Shown one piece after another: positions 6,021 through 7,687 of a DNA stretch of 7,687 nucleotides (positions are counted from its first letter, which is position 1; every line of letters starts with the position of its first letter). The position numbers and the translations under genes are program-made. Under the pieces are notes generated by a model. The model did no database searches. It saw nothing but the letters and a program-made list of their open reading frames with translations, and was not told where the DNA came from. Source of the DNA: Eubacterium sp. (GTDB lineage: Bacteria > Bacillota > Clostridia > Oscillospirales > Acutalibacteraceae); NCBI GenBank assembly GCA_029054965.1, contig JAIDEF010000019.1, forward strand, positions 1 to 7,687, read 5' to 3'.

Positions 6021-7664
6021 TCAGACTGAAGCTTTTATTCTTCCTGTTTCAACATTAAAGCACAGTGAGTGCCTTTGCCCGTTTTCCTCATAAACAATAG
6101 TAAGGTCACGTTTTTCAGTCATTTCTGCTGAAATAAATTTTTCTTTATTTTCATCAACAGCAGCAAGAAAAGTGTTTATTTTTTCCTTATTGTATCTGTC
6201 AACATTATCTGAGGTAAAAAGAAGATTACCGAAAATATGATTAATTTTTGCTATCAGTTTTCTTTTTTTATAGCTCATAAACATATTGTTATCCCTGAGC
6301 AGAAAAACATCGGGGTCATTAAGAAAAGCCCTGCCGTCAAGGTGACGCCTGAACACAGTATTGTAAATTGCGTTCGGTGTCGAAACATCCTCTCTTGTGG
6401 TAAAGTGATTTCGTTTCCAGTCAAGACCCATATCTGCACCGATTCTGCAGAAATCGACCTTACCGAAGGCAGGTGCCATAGGAACACCGCAGCCAAGAAT
6501 AAGCTTATCCCCGACACATTCACGCAGAAAATCCATAGCATCACACATAATCTGTCCTCGTGTTTTATTATGAATAGGCTTTGTACAGCAGGCATAAAGG
6601 AAATCAAGCTTAACCATATCATAGCCCCATTCATTAAGCACTACGTCAAAGAAATGCCTGATATATTCACGTGCACCCTCATCATATATATCAAGTGCAT
6701 AAAAGCCTCCCCAGTTATGCCCCACACAAAGAGGCTGACCATAATCATCCTTAATAAGCCAGTCATTATGTTCCTTAAACACTTTTGAATCCGGTGTTGC
6801 CGCAAAAGGAGCAAGCCACAATCCGGCTTTCATCCCATTTTCATGCACGGCATCCGCACATTTCTTCATACCTGAGGGAAATTTTTCATTGACAATAAGC
6901 CAGTCACCGATTGCACTCTGATAGCCGTCATCAATCTGGAAAATATCTACCTTTTTCGGCAAATTAACAAGTGACTGCAAATCACGCTTAACAATTGCCT
7001 CAGTCACATTTCCATAGTAATTATACCACGTGGTATAACCGCTGCTAAGCTTTTTCTCAATTGGTGTAATCTGCATATATTCAAAATATCTGTCAAAGGC
7101 AGCATTATACTCATCCTTAATCCATACCAAATCAATAAGCTCTGCAGGCCCCTTGAATTTAACCCCATCATAATCTTTTTTAACAGTTACTGTATTTTTG
7201 TTTGTGTCAAAGAAAATAATTGTATATCCGCTTCGTTCACTTACTGAGCCTATTAAATCAATATTGATTCCGTTTCTTATATATGAATAGGAATAGCCGT
7301 GAAAGGTGCCTCTCTGCGTTTCGGCAGGCACAAAATGCATATCACTTCCTCTGCTGGCAGAGGAAGTAAGTATTTTCTTTCTTACAAGTCTGTTGACAAC
7401 AGTCATCATTTCATCAGTATGATACTCCCTGCTGTCAGTCCAGGACTGGTAACCATTAACAAAAATACGATTATATTTTATGTAATCATAATCAAATATC
7501 AGAGCAAATGAAGTTATCTCCATTTCTGATTTGGGAAACAGCTTCAATTTCAAATGTTCACCCGTTTCCTCTGCCTTGATTTCATAATCGTCACTTAATA
7601 ACAGATTGCTTGATTTCTGCACACCATTAGCACGATATGTAACTGATAAATAATATGGTTTCAT
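6021..7664 (-). CDS. GH36 alpha-galactosidase-type glycoside hydrolase (cytoplasmic)
   Basis: This 547-residue protein should hydrolyse terminal alpha-linked galactose (possibly alpha-GalNAc) from oligosaccharides by a retaining mechanism. A beta-rich N-terminal domain (about 1-190) is followed by a (beta/alpha)8 barrel (about 200-480) and a short C-terminal beta domain. Visible motifs are GYTTWYNYYGN (209-219), FQIDDGYQ..IGDW (242-255), WLAPF (283-287), VKLDFLY with the expected nucleophile D354, and CGVPMAPAFGKVDFCRIGAD with the expected acid/base D411. The length and the KLDFLY/RIGxD layout resemble the compact GH36 type, such as the Thermotoga enzyme, rather than the ~730-residue form. 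It has no signal peptide. The start at 7664 is chosen because GGGGAG lies 6 nt upstream; an in-frame ATG at 7685 would add 7 residues and place this site inside the gene. It is the first gene of the visible cluster, 16 bp before the transporter gene. The family is secure; substrate choice between alpha-Gal and alpha-GalNAc is not. Confidence 0.93.
   Translation of the reverse strand: MKPYYLSVTYRANGVQKSSNLLLSDDYEIKAEETGEHLKLKLFPKSEMEITSFALIFDYDYIKYNRIFVNGYQSWTDSREYHTDEMMTVVNRLVRKKILTSSASRGSDMHFVPAETQRGTFHGYSYSYIRNGINIDLIGSVSERSGYTIIFFDTNKNTVTVKKDYDGVKFKGPAELIDLVWIKDEYNAAFDRYFEYMQITPIEKKLSSGYTTWYNYYGNVTEAIVKRDLQSLVNLPKKVDIFQIDDGYQSAIGDWLIVNEKFPSGMKKCADAVHENGMKAGLWLAPFAATPDSKVFKEHNDWLIKDDYGQPLCVGHNWGGFYALDIYDEGAREYIRHFFDVVLNEWGYDMVKLDFLYACCTKPIHNKTRGQIMCDAMDFLRECVGDKLILGCGVPMAPAFGKVDFCRIGADMGLDWKRNHFTTREDVSTPNAIYNTVFRRHLDGRAFLNDPDVFLLRDNNMFMSYKKRKLIAKINHIFGNLLFTSDNVDRYNKEKINTFLAAVDENKEKFISAEMTEKRDLTIVYEENGQRHSLCFNVETGRIKASV
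7021..7038. repeat. Perfect 18-bp palindrome TTATACCACGTGGTATAA inside the GH36 gene
   Basis: The 18 bases equal their own reverse complement, with a central CACGTG. They lie from the third base of codon 209 to the second base of codon 215, over the GYTTWYN motif at the start of the catalytic barrel. The form (even palindrome with a central CG) is like operators of LacI-type sugar regulators, but position and coding constraint make a chance origin possible. The sequence is certain; any binding role is speculation. Confidence 0.7.
7344..7367. repeat. Perfect 11-bp inverted repeat with 2-nt centre, inside the GH36 gene
   Basis: The arms ACTTCCTCTGC and GCAGAGGAAGT are exact reverse complements separated by only TG (plus strand). 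In the mRNA they could form a hairpin, with the innermost pairs probably opening to give a 4- or 6-nt loop. The 24 bases cover exactly codons 100-107 of the GH36 gene (T-S-S-A-S-R-G-S), a small-residue stretch in the N-terminal beta domain. No T-run follows, so it is not a typical terminator. Its function is unknown. Confidence 0.75.
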
Positions 7665-7670
7665 AATTTT

Positions 7671-7676
7671 CTCCCC
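7671..7676 (-). promoter_or_regulatory. Ribosome binding site of the GH36 gene
   Basis: On the minus strand GGGGAG is followed by AAAATT and then ATG at 7664, a 6-nt spacer. This site decides the start in favour of 7664 over the in-frame ATG at 7685. The remaining few bases up to the right edge are too short to show a promoter. Confidence 0.8.
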
Positions 7677-7687
7677 AAAAAACATAC

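Noticed and set aside
6275..6634. 119-codon open frame on the minus strand inside GH36
   Set aside because: It is an out-of-frame reading across the GH36 nucleophile and acid/base region; the GH36 frame carries the conserved residues.
6237..6788. 183-codon open frame on the plus strand
   Set aside because: It lies wholly inside the GH36 gene, opposite its catalytic barrel with intact motifs. Its translation shows no domain and is antisense shadow coding.
7665..7685. Longer GH36 start at ATG 7685 (7 extra residues)
   Set aside because: It would place the clear GGGGAG ribosome binding site inside the gene. The ATG at 7664 has proper spacing.
1..7687. CRISPR array, tRNA/rRNA, insertion sequence or prophage genes
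   Set aside because: I looked for regular direct repeats, RNA gene hallmarks and transposase motifs on both strands and found none; coding sequence fills nearly the whole window.

Overview
All five genes in this window lie on the minus strand and form one tightly packed glycan-use cluster. In transcription order they are a GH36 alpha-galactosidase-type enzyme (7664-6021), a GPH-family sugar:cation symporter with a long C-terminal extension (6004-3818), a small lipoprotein of unknown function (3818-2991), a GH35 beta-galactosidase (2916-1138), and the N-terminal half of a GH89 alpha-N-acetylglucosaminidase (1116 to the left edge, where the window cuts it). The low GC content, the strong GGAGG-type ribosome binding sites, the standard use of TGA as a stop, the clostridial-type lipoprotein signal and the GPH transporter in place of a SusC/D pair suggest a gut Clostridia (Oscillospiraceae or Lachnospiraceae-like) genome. 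This taxonomic call is inference.

Layout: the gaps are 16 bp (GH36 to transporter), a 1-base TGATG stop/start overlap (transporter to lipoprotein), 73-74 bp (lipoprotein to GH35) and 21 bp (GH35 to GH89). Only the 74-bp gap can hold a promoter, and it contains a perfect TTGACA -35 box with plausible -10 boxes. GH35 and GH89 may therefore form a sub-operon that can also be expressed apart from the upstream genes. I see no terminator and no RNA gene. No stretch longer than 74 bp lacks a gene.

How the genes may work together: none of the three hydrolases has a signal peptide, so they should act in the cytoplasm on short oligosaccharides brought in by the symporter, with a membrane-anchored lipoprotein of unknown role made alongside it. 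The combination of alpha-GlcNAc-ase (GH89), beta-galactosidase (GH35) and alpha-galactosidase or alpha-GalNAc-ase (GH36) would fit stepwise trimming from the non-reducing end of host mucin-type glycans: a GlcNAc-alpha-Gal-beta cap (GH89, then GH35) and alpha-Gal-type caps (GH36). This is a hypothesis from gene content. Enzyme specificity cannot be read from the sequence alone, and a plant or microbial substrate remains possible.

The points most worth a second look are the non-IIA C-terminal extension of about 270 residues on the transporter, the lipoprotein coupled to it, two perfect inverted repeats inside the GH36 gene, the GH89-GH35 pairing, and the internal promoter.
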